From NCBI RefSeq assembly GCF_012277295.1, contig NZ_CP051156.1, positions 124,001 through 188,000 on the forward strand: a DNA stretch of 64,000 bases, read 5' to 3'. Position 1 is the stretch's first letter, and each line of letters begins with the position of its first letter. The DNA is from Wolbachia endosymbiont of Ctenocephalides felis wCfeT. Lineage in GTDB: Bacteria; Pseudomonadota; Alphaproteobacteria; Rickettsiales; Anaplasmataceae. Below the pieces are notes generated by a model. That model saw only the letters and a program-made list of their open reading frames with translations, ran no database searches and was not told the DNA's origin. Position numbers and translations under genes: made by a program. Of the stretch, positions 28,867-37,304 are shown piece after piece.

Positions 28867-29844
28867 TTAAGCAATTTTTATAATATTTAATCCACTTACT
28901 TTTCTATTTTCCATATCGTGGTGAGCCTGAATTATCTCATTAAATTTATACTTTTTGTTTATTCGTACAGTTAAAAGTTTTTTTCTCAGCATCTCAAAGA
29001 TTTCCATTGCAGTAAGCAATAATATGAATCTGTCGTGCTTGTAATGATATATTGAAGTGCCGGCTGCGAATAATGACCGTGAACTAAGTAATGAAAAATT
29101 AATCGGGGCAGCTCCAGATATTTGGCCATAGGAAACATAAATACCAAACTTACCTAAGGATTCAAAGGAAATTTTGCTTGTAGCGTAGCCTATGGGGTCA
29201 TACACGGCACCTAATCCTTGATTTTTTGTAATCTCCATGATTTTAGAAGTGAAGTTTTTATCGTTGTAGTTTATTGCATGCGTACAACCATTCTGTAAAG
29301 CTACCTTAATTTTTTCATCATGGCCTACAGAGCCTATCACTACGCCTTTTTTCTCTTTTGCCCACTGGCATATCATTTGTCCTAATCCACCGTTTGCGCC
29401 ATGAACTAACACAAAAGCGCCAGGTTTGATTTTGTAAGAATGATTGACCAGATAGTGAGCTGTCATTCCTTTTAGCAACACTGCGGCTGCGACTTCGTCT
29501 GATATATCATCTGGGATTTTTATTAGGTATTTCAGGTGTATAATTCTTTTCTCGCAATATGCTCCAGGTGGTGCTGTGCAATATCCAACTCTATCTCCAA
29601 CTTTTAAATCACCTGTTATGTTTTTGCCAAGCTTTTCAACAACTCCCACTGCTTCCATTCCAAGTACTGATGGTAGGTCTTTAATTGTACGTGTACCTTT
29701 TCTATGCTCTGAATCATAACGATTTAAACCAATAACCGTATGACGTATTAAAACCTCTTCACCTTTTGGTTCGCTTATATCCTTACTTACAAATTCCAAT
29801 ACTTCCGGTCCTCCGGTTTTTTTGATTTGTACAGCTTTAGTCAT
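28867..29844 (-). CDS. NADPH:quinone oxidoreductase, zeta-crystallin type
   Basis: A medium-chain dehydrogenase/reductase without structural zinc Cys cluster. The N-terminal GroES-like domain has GLNRYDSEHRKG and LGMEAVGVVEKLG. The Rossmann domain has the motif VHGANGGLGQMICQWAK, matching the AxGGxGQ nucleotide loop of quinone oxidoreductases. It is 325 aa, complete. It ends 22 bases from the convergent degP-type gene. It probably reduces quinones with NADPH; the substrate is unknown. Confidence 0.92.
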   Translation of the reverse strand: MTKAVQIKKTGGPEVLEFVSKDISEPKGEEVLIRHTVIGLNRYDSEHRKGTRTIKDLPSVLGMEAVGVVEKLGKNITGDLKVGDRVGYCTAPPGAYCEKRIIHLKYLIKIPDDISDEVAAAVLLKGMTAHYLVNHSYKIKPGAFVLVHGANGGLGQMICQWAKEKKGVVIGSVGHDEKIKVALQNGCTHAINYNDKNFTSKIMEITKNQGLGAVYDPIGYATSKISFESLGKFGIYVSYGQISGAAPINFSLLSSRSLFAAGTSIYHYKHDRFILLLTAMEIFEMLRKKLLTVRINKKYKFNEIIQAHHDMENRKVSGLNIIKIA

Positions 29845-29980
29845 AAAGAATATAAAATGAAAACATTGATCATATTATCTAAATAATTGATATCTTGCAA
29901 AGTTATTGTCTTTACCATCAATATATTAACCAAACCAATTGAATCAATCTTTAGAATCTGCTAGAGTTAACTGCATGTAA

Positions 29981-30058
29981 GCACCCTTAGCTCAGTTGGA
30001 TTAGAGCATCTGACTACGGATCAGAAGGTCGGGCGTTCAAGTCGCTCAGGGTGCACCA
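29981..30058 (+). tRNA. tRNA-Arg (anticodon ACG), CCA encoded
   Basis: Acceptor arm gcaccct/agggtgc; anticodon stem tctga/tcaga around ctacgga with ACG at 30016-30018. The T arm has one G-T pair. Unlike the other two tRNAs here, the 3' CCA (30056-30058) is encoded. It reads CGN arginine codons after A34 deamination. It forms the left border of the accessory island. Confidence 0.96.
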
Positions 30059-30141
30059 TATAGCACCGAACAGAAAAATCTGTCAAATCAGGAAAAAACT
30101 CCCAATTTAAGTTTTTAGTAGTTTTTAAGTATAATTATAGG

Positions 30142-30300
30142 AAGCGCTTCTGCAGTTATAACCGTAATCTTCACTGGTGCCATAAGTGCCCGTCGTTTAG
30201 CGTGGTTTTGGAGGAACGGTCAGATCATTGATGGAGTCTTTTAGACTACCTCGGTTAGGAGATTGTATTATCAACCGCCCCAAGCTGAAGCGCTTTACTT
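30142..30300 (+). ncRNA. Candidate IS110 bridge RNA region
   Basis: IS110-group elements encode a bridge RNA in the non-coding end before the recombinase, with internal loops that pair with target and donor DNA. This segment is flanked by two copies of gaagcgctt (about 30142 and 30286). It has a hairpin agtct/agact with a 3-base loop at 30235-30247 and a second one, cggtt/aaccg at 30252-30277, enclosing a large internal loop with a further gat/atc pairing. Position and structure fit a bridge RNA. No transcript evidence and no loop-to-target match could be established here. Confidence 0.45.
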
Positions 30301-30322
30301 ATTATAAATTATAGGAGCTATC

Positions 30323-31684
30323 ATGAAAAAAGCCATGAAAAAAGCAAAAAAAAGTAAATTAGAAGTAATGAACCCTAACGCAGCAGGAATAGACATTGGT
30401 TCAGCTGTACATTATGTATGTGTGCCAGAGGGAAGAGATGAGCAACGTATACAAAAATTTAGCTGCTTTACAGAAGACCTTCATAATATAGCAAAGTGGT
30501 TAAAGAAGTGCAAAGTTACTACAATAGCTATGGAATCAACAGGAGTGTACTGGATTCCTTTGTTCCAAGTACTTGAAACATATGGACTTGAGGTAAAGCT
30601 GGCAAATGCAAGACATGTAAAAAATGTGCCAGGAAGAAAGTCAGATGTCCAGGATTGCCAATGGCTTCAACAGCTACATAGTTATGGATTGATTCAAGGA
30701 TCATTTAGGCCAGATGATCAAATGTGTGTATTACGTGGTTATGTTCGGCAACGTAAAAACCTAATTGAAAATGCATCTACACATATCAATCGTATGCAAA
30801 AGGCATTAATACAAATGAATATCCAATTACATAAAGTTATAAGCGATATTACTGGTGTTACAGGAATGCAAATTATTAAAGCAATAGTAGAAGGTGAAAG
30901 GAATCCTGAAAAATTAGCTGAATTTAGAAGTGTGAATATGAAGAATGATAAGGCTACTATAGCAAAAGCATTAACAGGCGATTATAGAGAAGAACATTTG
31001 TTTGTATTAAAGCAAGAATATGAAACATATAATTTTTTTCAAGAGAAAATAATTGAATGTGATAAAAGTATAGAAAATTATTATAAAACATTGGAAACGA
31101 AGTCTGATGAAAGTAAAGAGTTAGGTAGGGAAAAAAATAAGTCTAGAAGAGGCAGACCAAACTTCACTTTGCGTGAAGAATTGTATCGGGTAACTGGTAC
31201 AGATTTTACCAAAATTCCTGGATTTGATGTGTTAACTGTGCAAACTATTATTTCAGAGGTTGGTATTGATCATAGTAAATGGCGATCAGAAAAGCATTTT
31301 ACCTCATGGTTGGGACTCAGCCCTGGTAATAAGATTACAGGGGAAAAAGTATTAGGAACAAAAACTCGTAAAGTTATTAACCGCGCTACAAATGCTTTTA
31401 GAATGGCTGCTTATTCTGTGGGAGGTAGTAAGAGTGCATTAGGTGCGTATTGTAGGAAATTAAAAAAACGACTAGGACCAATAAAAGCAATTACTGCGAC
31501 GGCAAGAAAATTAGCATGTATCTTTTATCAAATGTTGAAATACGGGCAGGAGTATGTGGAAAAAGGGATGGAATATTATGAAACATGTTATAAAGAGAGA
31601 GTTGTAAAAAACTTGGTCAAGAAGGCACGGGAACTTGGTTATATCTTGATTCAACAAGAAGAACTAATTGAGGGAGTTTCTTAG
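30323..31684 (+). CDS. IS110-family transposase (DEDD recombinase, 453 aa)
   Basis: The N-terminal RuvC-like domain has Asp24 (GIDIGSAVH), Glu71 (AMESTGVYW) and Asp108/Asp111 (KSDVQDCQWL). The C-terminal Tnp_20 domain has IPGFDVLTVQTIISEVG and FTSWLGLSPGNKITGEK, and a Ser-containing AAYSVGGSKSALG. ATG 30323 follows a taggagc ribosome-binding site. It is intact, and somewhat longer than typical IS110 enzymes because of the charged N-terminus and a basic linker KSRRGRPNFTL. It is the only IS110 copy in the window. Confidence 0.95.
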   Translation: MKKAMKKAKKSKLEVMNPNAAGIDIGSAVHYVCVPEGRDEQRIQKFSCFTEDLHNIAKWLKKCKVTTIAMESTGVYWIPLFQVLETYGLEVKLANARHVKNVPGRKSDVQDCQWLQQLHSYGLIQGSFRPDDQMCVLRGYVRQRKNLIENASTHINRMQKALIQMNIQLHKVISDITGVTGMQIIKAIVEGERNPEKLAEFRSVNMKNDKATIAKALTGDYREEHLFVLKQEYETYNFFQEKIIECDKSIENYYKTLETKSDESKELGREKNKSRRGRPNFTLREELYRVTGTDFTKIPGFDVLTVQTIISEVGIDHSKWRSEKHFTSWLGLSPGNKITGEKVLGTKTRKVINRATNAFRMAAYSVGGSKSALGAYCRKLKKRLGPIKAITATARKLACIFYQMLKYGQEYVEKGMEYYETCYKERVVKNLVKKARELGYILIQQEELIEGVS

Positions 31685-31875
31685 GAGAAGTTAGAACTTC
31701 ATCTCTCTCCTATTTCTTAAAAAAATATTTAACTCAAAAAAATGCTACTTTAAGTTAAATTTTTTCGCTCTATGCTTATGTGATTATGCATTCATATTTC
31801 ATTAATGCTATTTATCTTGAAATATAAAATAAAATTTTGTATAATTATTTCAATTGAGATCTATGTATTGAAATA

Positions 31876-33036
31876 GTGCGCGAATCTGTATATTACCAAT
31901 ATATAGGTAAACTAGCACACTTTGTTCCATATCCATTGCCACCAAAAGATCCTCCCCTTAGTTTTAGTAATAACATTGCTATTCTTCATGGAGAAGCTAT
32001 GATAAAACTTGGCCAGTTAAATGAGATGGCTGAGCGTTTACCAAATGTAGAAAGGTTTGTCAAAGCTTACATAATAAAAGAAGCACTACTTTCTTCAGCT
32101 ATTGAAGGTATACACACAACACTACTTGATGTTTTTACTCAAGAAATATCGTTGACAAGACCGAGCAAGCAAACACAATTAGTGATAAGTTATACCAAAG
32201 CTCTTAATATAGCGTTAAATTCGATAAAAAATTCAACTATATCACAAACCATTTTAGCTGCTAACAAAGAACTAATGCGTCTTGATGAAAGTAGTGGTGA
32301 ATACCGTGTAGATTCTGTGCGTGTTGGCGATCTAATTGCTGCCCCTGCATCAGAAGTGATCAATCTAATGAGTAACTTAGAAGACTACATTAAAACTCAC
32401 AACGAATTGCCTTCACTTATAAAGGCAGGACTAGTGCACGTACAATTTGAAATTATTCACCCGTTTATAGATGGTAATGGAAGGATAGGAAGGCTTCTGA
32501 TTGTTATACTGTTAATTCATTACGGTTTATTGTCAACTCCAATACTTTATCCATCTTATTATTTTAAAAAGAATCACTTTGATTACTACAGATATTTAGA
32601 TAGGGTAAGAACTCATGGTGATTTTGAAGGATGGATCGAATATTACTTAAATGCAATAAAAGATAGCTGCTTTGACGCCTACTGTAGAGCTAAAAATATT
32701 GAAAAATTAGAAAGGGATTTAATTAATACGATACAAGTAAGCCAACATTTCTCCAACATCCGTGAAACAGCTCTGCAGGCATTAAACATACTTTTTCAAC
32801 TTCCAATCATAAATATTAAGGAGTTAAGCAAAAAACTAAATAAAGCATATAATACAGTAAATAATCTTATTCTACAATTTATTGAAGCTAGAATATTGGT
32901 GGAAGATGACGATAATAAAAAACGTAATAAGCTTTATAGATTTGAGCCTTATTTGGAACTTCTTGAACAAGATATAAAACCAAATAGCTGTCCTTTGCAT
33001 ACTGTCCATTTTCTACTTAAATATTATATATTGTAA
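31876..33036 (+). CDS. Fic-domain protein (class II, probable AMP-transferase, 386 aa)
   Basis: Fic enzymes attach AMP or related groups to target proteins. The complete active motif HPFIDGNGRIGR starts at His195. An N-terminal helix carries SSAIEG (residues 73-78), matching the inhibitory (S/T)xxxE(G/N) motif that blocks ATP binding, so it should be a self-restrained class II Fic. The C-terminal part (about 290-375) looks like a winged helix (NIKELSKKLNKAYNTVNNLI). GTG 31876 is the start. No antitoxin gene is adjacent. It lies between IS110 and a U-box/ankyrin pseudogene, suggesting a host-interaction locus, though regulation of a bacterial protein is also possible. Confidence 0.92.
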   Translation: MRESVYYQYIGKLAHFVPYPLPPKDPPLSFSNNIAILHGEAMIKLGQLNEMAERLPNVERFVKAYIIKEALLSSAIEGIHTTLLDVFTQEISLTRPSKQTQLVISYTKALNIALNSIKNSTISQTILAANKELMRLDESSGEYRVDSVRVGDLIAAPASEVINLMSNLEDYIKTHNELPSLIKAGLVHVQFEIIHPFIDGNGRIGRLLIVILLIHYGLLSTPILYPSYYFKKNHFDYYRYLDRVRTHGDFEGWIEYYLNAIKDSCFDAYCRAKNIEKLERDLINTIQVSQHFSNIRETALQALNILFQLPIINIKELSKKLNKAYNTVNNLILQFIEARILVEDDDNKKRNKLYRFEPYLELLEQDIKPNSCPLHTVHFLLKYYIL

Positions 33037-33121
33037 TTAATATAACATGCAAAATACTTGCAAATTCAACGATTAGTACGTATACTTGTTAATATATTTA
33101 CTAATTTATAGAGATAAAATT

Positions 33122-33676
33122 ATGCCAGGAAATTTGCGAGGTGATGTTTTACACGGCATTCTTAAAGACTACCATGATGATGAAAATCGATTGACGGATG
33201 ATGAACGTCTAATATGTGAACATGTCGAAAAGATATGTGACGAAAACTATGAATTTTTCTTACAAAATAATTTTATCTGTCCGATAACAAGGTCTCTTTT
33301 GCTAGACCCTGTCAATTTGGAGGATGTGGATGGATCAAAATCATCACAACAGGCATTTGAGAAGTCTGACATTGAAGAACACTTGAAAAGAGACCAGATA
33401 AAATCCACTTACTAAAAAGCCTGTAAAAAGAGACGTTGTACCAAACGAGCGTTTAAAACAAGAAATAGGAGAGGTATTATTGGGGCTTTTTAATAAGCGT
33501 TTTGGGACATTAGAGGAAGAGGAAAAAGGAAGAATTAACAAAGCAATAAACAATATCTTGCTAGAAAAAGCAAACAGAAGGTTATTTGCTACAATAGGTG
33601 GGGGAATTTAGATGATGTAAAGCAGGCACTAGATGATGGTGCTGATATTAATGCTACAAATAAGGATGGCTGGACA
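33122..33676 (+). pseudogene. U-box plus ankyrin-repeat protein, frameshifted and cut by an IS
   Basis: After ATG 33122 the frame encodes a region with FICPITRSLLLDPVNLED, then FEKSDIEEHLKRDQ, which is the first half of a U-box (E2-binding domain of eukaryotic ubiquitin ligases). The frame stops at 33415, but from about 33404 another frame continues the same domain with NPLTKKPVKRDVVPNERLK, the expected U-box end. A second shift near a GGGGG run (about 33600) leads into an ankyrin repeat, NLDDVKQALDDGADINATNK. IS5-A interrupts the repeat at 33677, and no continuation is seen to its right. Two shifts plus the insertion make it a pseudogene. Confidence 0.85.
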
Positions 33677-33749
33677 GGCTTTGTTGCATAGCTAAAGTAA
33701 AAAGAACTGGCAGTTACTGACAAAATTCATTATAAACAGGCATTTAACC

Positions 33750-35210
33750 GTATCCATTCAGCCGGGCGGTAAAATAAAGAGTAGACAAGGAATGCTAAAA
33801 AGGTAAACTAGAGTGGCTGTGAGGTAATATGGTTGATCTTTTAGAATTTTGCGAAAGTTTAAGCAGACTATAGAAAAGTTAGAAACAAAAATAGAAGAGC
33901 TTAAAGCAGAAAATAAAGCGCTAAGGATCGAAAACGCTGAGTTAAAAGAAAGGCTTGGCTTAAGTTCAAAAAATTCATCTATACCAAGCTCCAAAGAATT
34001 ATATAAGATGAGGGAAAATAAGCCAAAAAGTGACAGGAAAGTAGGAGCACAGGTTGGACATAAAGGCAGTTACCGCCCTAAAATGGAGGCAGATGAGATG
34101 GTAAAAATAGAACTGCCCAATACGTGTGAGTGCGGAGGAGAAATTGCGGTATCAAAAGATCCGTATACTCATCAAAAGGTCGATTTGCCGGAAATCAAGC
34201 CGTATGTAGTTGAATATCAACTAGAGCATGGACGTTGCAAAAGATGTGGAAAAAGAAAAAGTAGCAAGCTACAAGAAGGAGTAACTGCGGACACATTTGG
34301 TCCAAGAGTTAAGTCAGTAATTGCAGCATTAAGTGGATTTTACAAGAATTCGAAAAAAGAAGTGGCAAATATTATAAAGGACATTTTCAACCTGGATATC
34401 AGCGTCGGTAGTGTATCAAATAGCGAGGCTAGAGTGGCAGAAAAATGCCAAGAAGCATATGAGCAAATTGAGGAAGAGGTAAGCAAGAGCAAAATTTTAC
34501 ATATCGATGAAACTAGCCATTACAACAAAGGTAAACAGGGCTGGTGCTGGATGTTTGCGAGCAAAATAGGAAGTGTGATCAAATTGACAGAGTCAAGAGG
34601 GATGAAAGTCCTGGAAAATAGTAAATTTGGAAAGAATAACAACCTAGTAGTGACCGACAGATATGCAGCTTACAACTACTTTTCCAGCAAGAAAAGGCAG
34701 GTCTGTTGGGCACATTTAGCAAGAGATTTTGAAAGGTTGTCTCATAGTTGGAATAGCGAAGTGAAAGTTTTGGGGTATTATTTAAGGAATGTTGCTACTG
34801 AATTATTTGCATTGAAAAAAGCTCTGTTAAAGGATGAAATAGACACATTAAGGTTCATAAGAAGAGCAAGAAAATTACGCAAGCGAACGAGATATTACTT
34901 AAAGAATATATCAAATTTACCCGAGGCAATTGGAGCGTCTCGAGTAGCAAAAAATATCATGAAATCGGATCTGATGATGTGGAAATTTTTGGACGATCCA
35001 GAAAATATTCCACTGACAAACAACTATGCTGAGCAACAGATTCGGCATTACGTTGTTTACCGAAAAGTTTCATATTTTACACAATCGAAACGGGGAAATA
35101 TGTTTCTTGAGAGGATAATTTCATTGTACTTGACTTGGAGGCAAAAGAAGTTAAATCCTTTTCAAAACCTACTGGCTATTGCTTCTTAAGCCATACACCT
35201 GAATGGATAC
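33750..35210 (+). mobile_element. Intact IS66-family element (1461 bp), inserted in IS5-A
   Basis: Terminal repeats are gtatccattcag and ctgaatggatac. It interrupts the leader of IS5-A just before the transposase gene, with the 9-base direct repeat catttaacc on each side (33741-33749 and 35211-35219). It carries only the tnpC-type transposase; the accessory tnpA and tnpB genes of classical IS66 are absent. Confidence 0.96.
33849..35189 (+). CDS. IS66-family transposase (tnpC type, 446 aa)
   Basis: A coiled-coil N-terminus (TIEKLETKIEELKAENKALR), an IS66 zinc motif with Cys93/Cys95 and Cys130/Cys133, and a DDE domain with Asp220 (HIDETSHY), Asp270 (VVTDRYAAY) and Glu395 (NNYAEQQIRH) are present. 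The long frame starts at TTG 33849. A better initiation site, ATG 33829 after gtgaggtaat, opens a different frame that stops after 14 codons (MVDLLEFCESLSRL), so a frameshift may be needed to join the true N-terminus to the body. All copies share this. Gln396 is Arg in the other two intact copies. Confidence 0.92.
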   Translation: MRKFKQTIEKLETKIEELKAENKALRIENAELKERLGLSSKNSSIPSSKELYKMRENKPKSDRKVGAQVGHKGSYRPKMEADEMVKIELPNTCECGGEIAVSKDPYTHQKVDLPEIKPYVVEYQLEHGRCKRCGKRKSSKLQEGVTADTFGPRVKSVIAALSGFYKNSKKEVANIIKDIFNLDISVGSVSNSEARVAEKCQEAYEQIEEEVSKSKILHIDETSHYNKGKQGWCWMFASKIGSVIKLTESRGMKVLENSKFGKNNNLVVTDRYAAYNYFSSKKRQVCWAHLARDFERLSHSWNSEVKVLGYYLRNVATELFALKKALLKDEIDTLRFIRRARKLRKRTRYYLKNISNLPEAIGASRVAKNIMKSDLMMWKFLDDPENIPLTNNYAEQQIRHYVVYRKVSYFTQSKRGNMFLERIISLYLTWRQKKLNPFQNLLAIAS

Positions 35211-36036
35211 CATTTAACCGACAAAGGAAAAATATGCCAGTCAAAATGAAAGTCAGTAACTGCTACGAATATAACAAATTTCTCCAAGAAAGAGGAAATA
35301 TTTTTTATTACGTCAACGATGCCATAGAAAATTGGTACGAAAAAAGTCCCAAAATGGCCGGTAGCAACAATATTTATAGTGATAAAGTCGTAATTCTAAT
35401 TCACATAATAACTTATTTGTTTAGAATAGGCCTAAGACAAACGGTGGGGTTTATAGCGGGATACCTTGAGCAAATAGGAAAAAATTTGCAAGTTATCAGC
35501 TATTCCCAGGCTTCCAGAAGATTCAAAAAGCTTAACTTAAAAATTAATGATCGAAGACATGATAAAAACAGTATGGAAAATATTGAGATCGCCATAGATA
35601 GCACTGGAATAAGCATCTACAATAATATTCCAGGCCATAGTAAGGCAAACGGTACAGATAGAAAGTACCGTGGCTATAAGCAAACAAGAAAATTGCATGT
35701 AATGCTGGAGATAGGTAGCAAAAAAGTCATAGCTGCAAAATACAGTAGTGGAGTTTATTCTGACCACTATGGAGCCTGTGATCTTATTGCAAGGGCTAAT
35801 GCTAAATACAATATAAGCACACTATATGCAGACAGAGCATATAATCGAAAGAAGTTATACAAATTGTGCAATGAGCTTGGCATAAAGACAAAAATTCCTC
35901 TGCAAAACAATGCAGTGGAGCATCCAAAGCTGGATTATATGGCTGAGAGAAATTCTACAATCAAGCTCATAAAGTCATATGGTGAAGATGGTATGAAGAA
36001 GTGGAAAAAAGAGATAAATTATGGGAAGAGATCTTA

Positions 36037-36891
36037 GAAGGTGTCTGCAAACTCAAGAATTAGCTAATTTAGTAAGCATAATAGTAGTCATATTAAAGAA
36101 AATATTGGTTTCCGAAGTTTGAGGAGAATGCTCATAATCCTTACTCATACGCCTAAAATTGGAAAGCCAAGCAAAAGTTCTTTCAACAATCCAACGCTTC
36201 GGTATAACCTCAAATCCCGCAATATTAGGAGCTTTTTTTGCTATTGTAAATAAACATCCTGTTTTTATTAAGCATCTGTTTTTAAGGTTACCTGTGTATC
36301 CTTGATCAGCAAAAAACCTCTGTAATGTTGGTATTTTTTGTTTTGCTTTTACCAGAAGATCTAAAGCTCCCTCGCGGTCTTGGATGCTTGCACTGTGTAC
36401 ATCTGCCGTAATCACGAGTCCTAGCGTGTCTACAATAATATGCCGTTTTCGACCTTTTATTTTCTTGCCAGCATCGTAACCTCTGGCCCCCCTTTTTGAG
36501 TCGTTTTTACTGATTGGCTGTCAATTATTCCAACTGATGGTGTGGCTCTTTTACCAACTACCTCCCTTACTTTTTTTACTAAAATATCGTGTATTTCTTG
36601 CCATTTTCCAGTGTTTTTTAGTCGTGTGTTCCAACTGTAAATTGTCTTCCATGGTGGGAAATCCTTAGGTAATTGTCTCCATTGGCAGCCTGTTCTCATT
36701 ACGTACCTTATTGCATTAATAATTGTTCTAATATCGTGTTTTCTTGGTCTACCTGTCTTTTTTGGCTCAAAATATGGCTTTAAAATTTCCCATTCACTGT
36801 CTTTTATGTCACTTGGATACATGTTAAAGTTATCCTTGTATCACATAATTGTCCTTTTTTCTACTTTTCTACATACTTTGCAGACACCTTC
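36037..36891 (-). mobile_element. IS5-family element of the IS427/IS1031 type (855 bp), here IS5-B
   Basis: Inverted ends are gaaggtgtctgc and gcagacaccttc. The 3-base target duplication tta lies at 36034-36036 and 36892-36894; the undisturbed sequence in the other IS5-A copy contains it once. It encodes a two-frame transposase on the minus strand and appears intact, hence the youngest of the three nested elements together with the IS66. Confidence 0.93.
36053..36822 (-). CDS. IS5-B transposase, expressed through a -1 frameshift
   Basis: The first frame (ATG 36822, 121 aa) has the helix-turn-helix-like N-terminal domain and the first catalytic Asp101 in GIIDSQSVKTT. The second frame continues it with ARGYDAGKKIKGRKRHIIVDT, then the second Asp in FFADQGYTGN and the Glu in WIVERTFAWLSNFRR. 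The switch occurs at AAAAAGGGGGG (36487-36497 on the minus strand), a classic slippery run; reading one G twice joins the frames exactly. Two-frame transposases with such shifts are typical of this IS5 subgroup. Confidence 0.9.
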
Positions 36892-37304
36892 TTATATAGA
36901 AAGTTTTTTCTCGCGACTGAAGCAAACATTTGGGTTTAGTTTTAGGAACAAATCTGAGATTAACCGTGAGAAAGAAATGCTACTCAAGTGTTATTTGCTG
37001 AACAAATTTACTGAAATAGGCATGGCTAAATTTGAGATAGCTTCATGAATTTATTATGCATTGCCTCCTATCCAAAGAGCGATGCAACAAAGCCATTCTA
37101 GCATCACGCGCTGAAATGACACCTACGTAGTCCTTTTATCATACTATGACTTGATTATATGATCAAGTTAAAAGGAAAAGATTTATCTATTTTTATATTC
37201 CATAATATATTAATTATAAAAATAATTTTCTATATAATATTTCAGATGTTTTAAAGCTTAAGTTTTATGTTATTATAAATGTAAATTTTAATAGTGAAAA
37301 TAAT

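Larger units (their letters stand above)
30060..31750 (+). mobile_element. IS110-family insertion sequence (ends approximate)
   Basis: One transposase gene of the DEDD type is preceded by about 260 bases of structured non-coding DNA. No terminal inverted repeats are visible, as expected for IS110, so the ends cannot be fixed from this window. The left boundary probably lies just after tRNA-Arg and the right one shortly after the transposase stop. Confidence 0.85.
35225..37048 (+). pseudogene. IS5-A transposase gene split by an IS5-type insertion
   Basis: The N-terminal part from ATG 35235 (MPVKMKVSNC) to about 36036 and the C-terminal part from about 36892 (SYIESFFSRLKQTFGF) to 37048 are identical or nearly identical to the intact gene at 97-1053. 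The 855-base element at 36037 falls between the second Asp and the catalytic Glu, so the gene cannot give an active enzyme. A fused open frame begins upstream in the IS66 tail but is an accident of the nesting. Confidence 0.93.
33677..37094 (+). mobile_element. IS5-A copy split by two nested insertion sequences
   Basis: The left end ggctttgttgcat is at 33677 and the right end tgcaacaaagcc at 37083-37094. The span is 3418 bases. Removing the IS66 (1461) with a 9-base duplication and the second IS5-type element (855) with a 3-base duplication leaves exactly 1090 bases, the length of the intact copy at 51-1140. The two flanks share no obvious target duplication, so DNA next to it has probably been lost or rearranged. 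Confidence 0.95.

Noticed and set aside
31876..33036. Fic gene as a Doc/Phd toxin-antitoxin pair
   Set aside because: It carries its own inhibitory motif and winged-helix part and has no small antitoxin gene beside it.
33758..33994. A 78-codon open frame on the opposite strand of every IS66 start (also at 1545, 38027, 52915, 63565)
   Set aside because: It is the antisense shadow of the transposase N-terminus; repeated only because IS66 is repeated, and it crosses the element end.
35135..36037. A 300-codon frame starting in the IS66 tail and running into the IS5-A transposase
   Set aside because: An accidental fusion created by nesting; the true start of the IS5-A transposase is ATG 35235 and its end is displaced by IS5-B.
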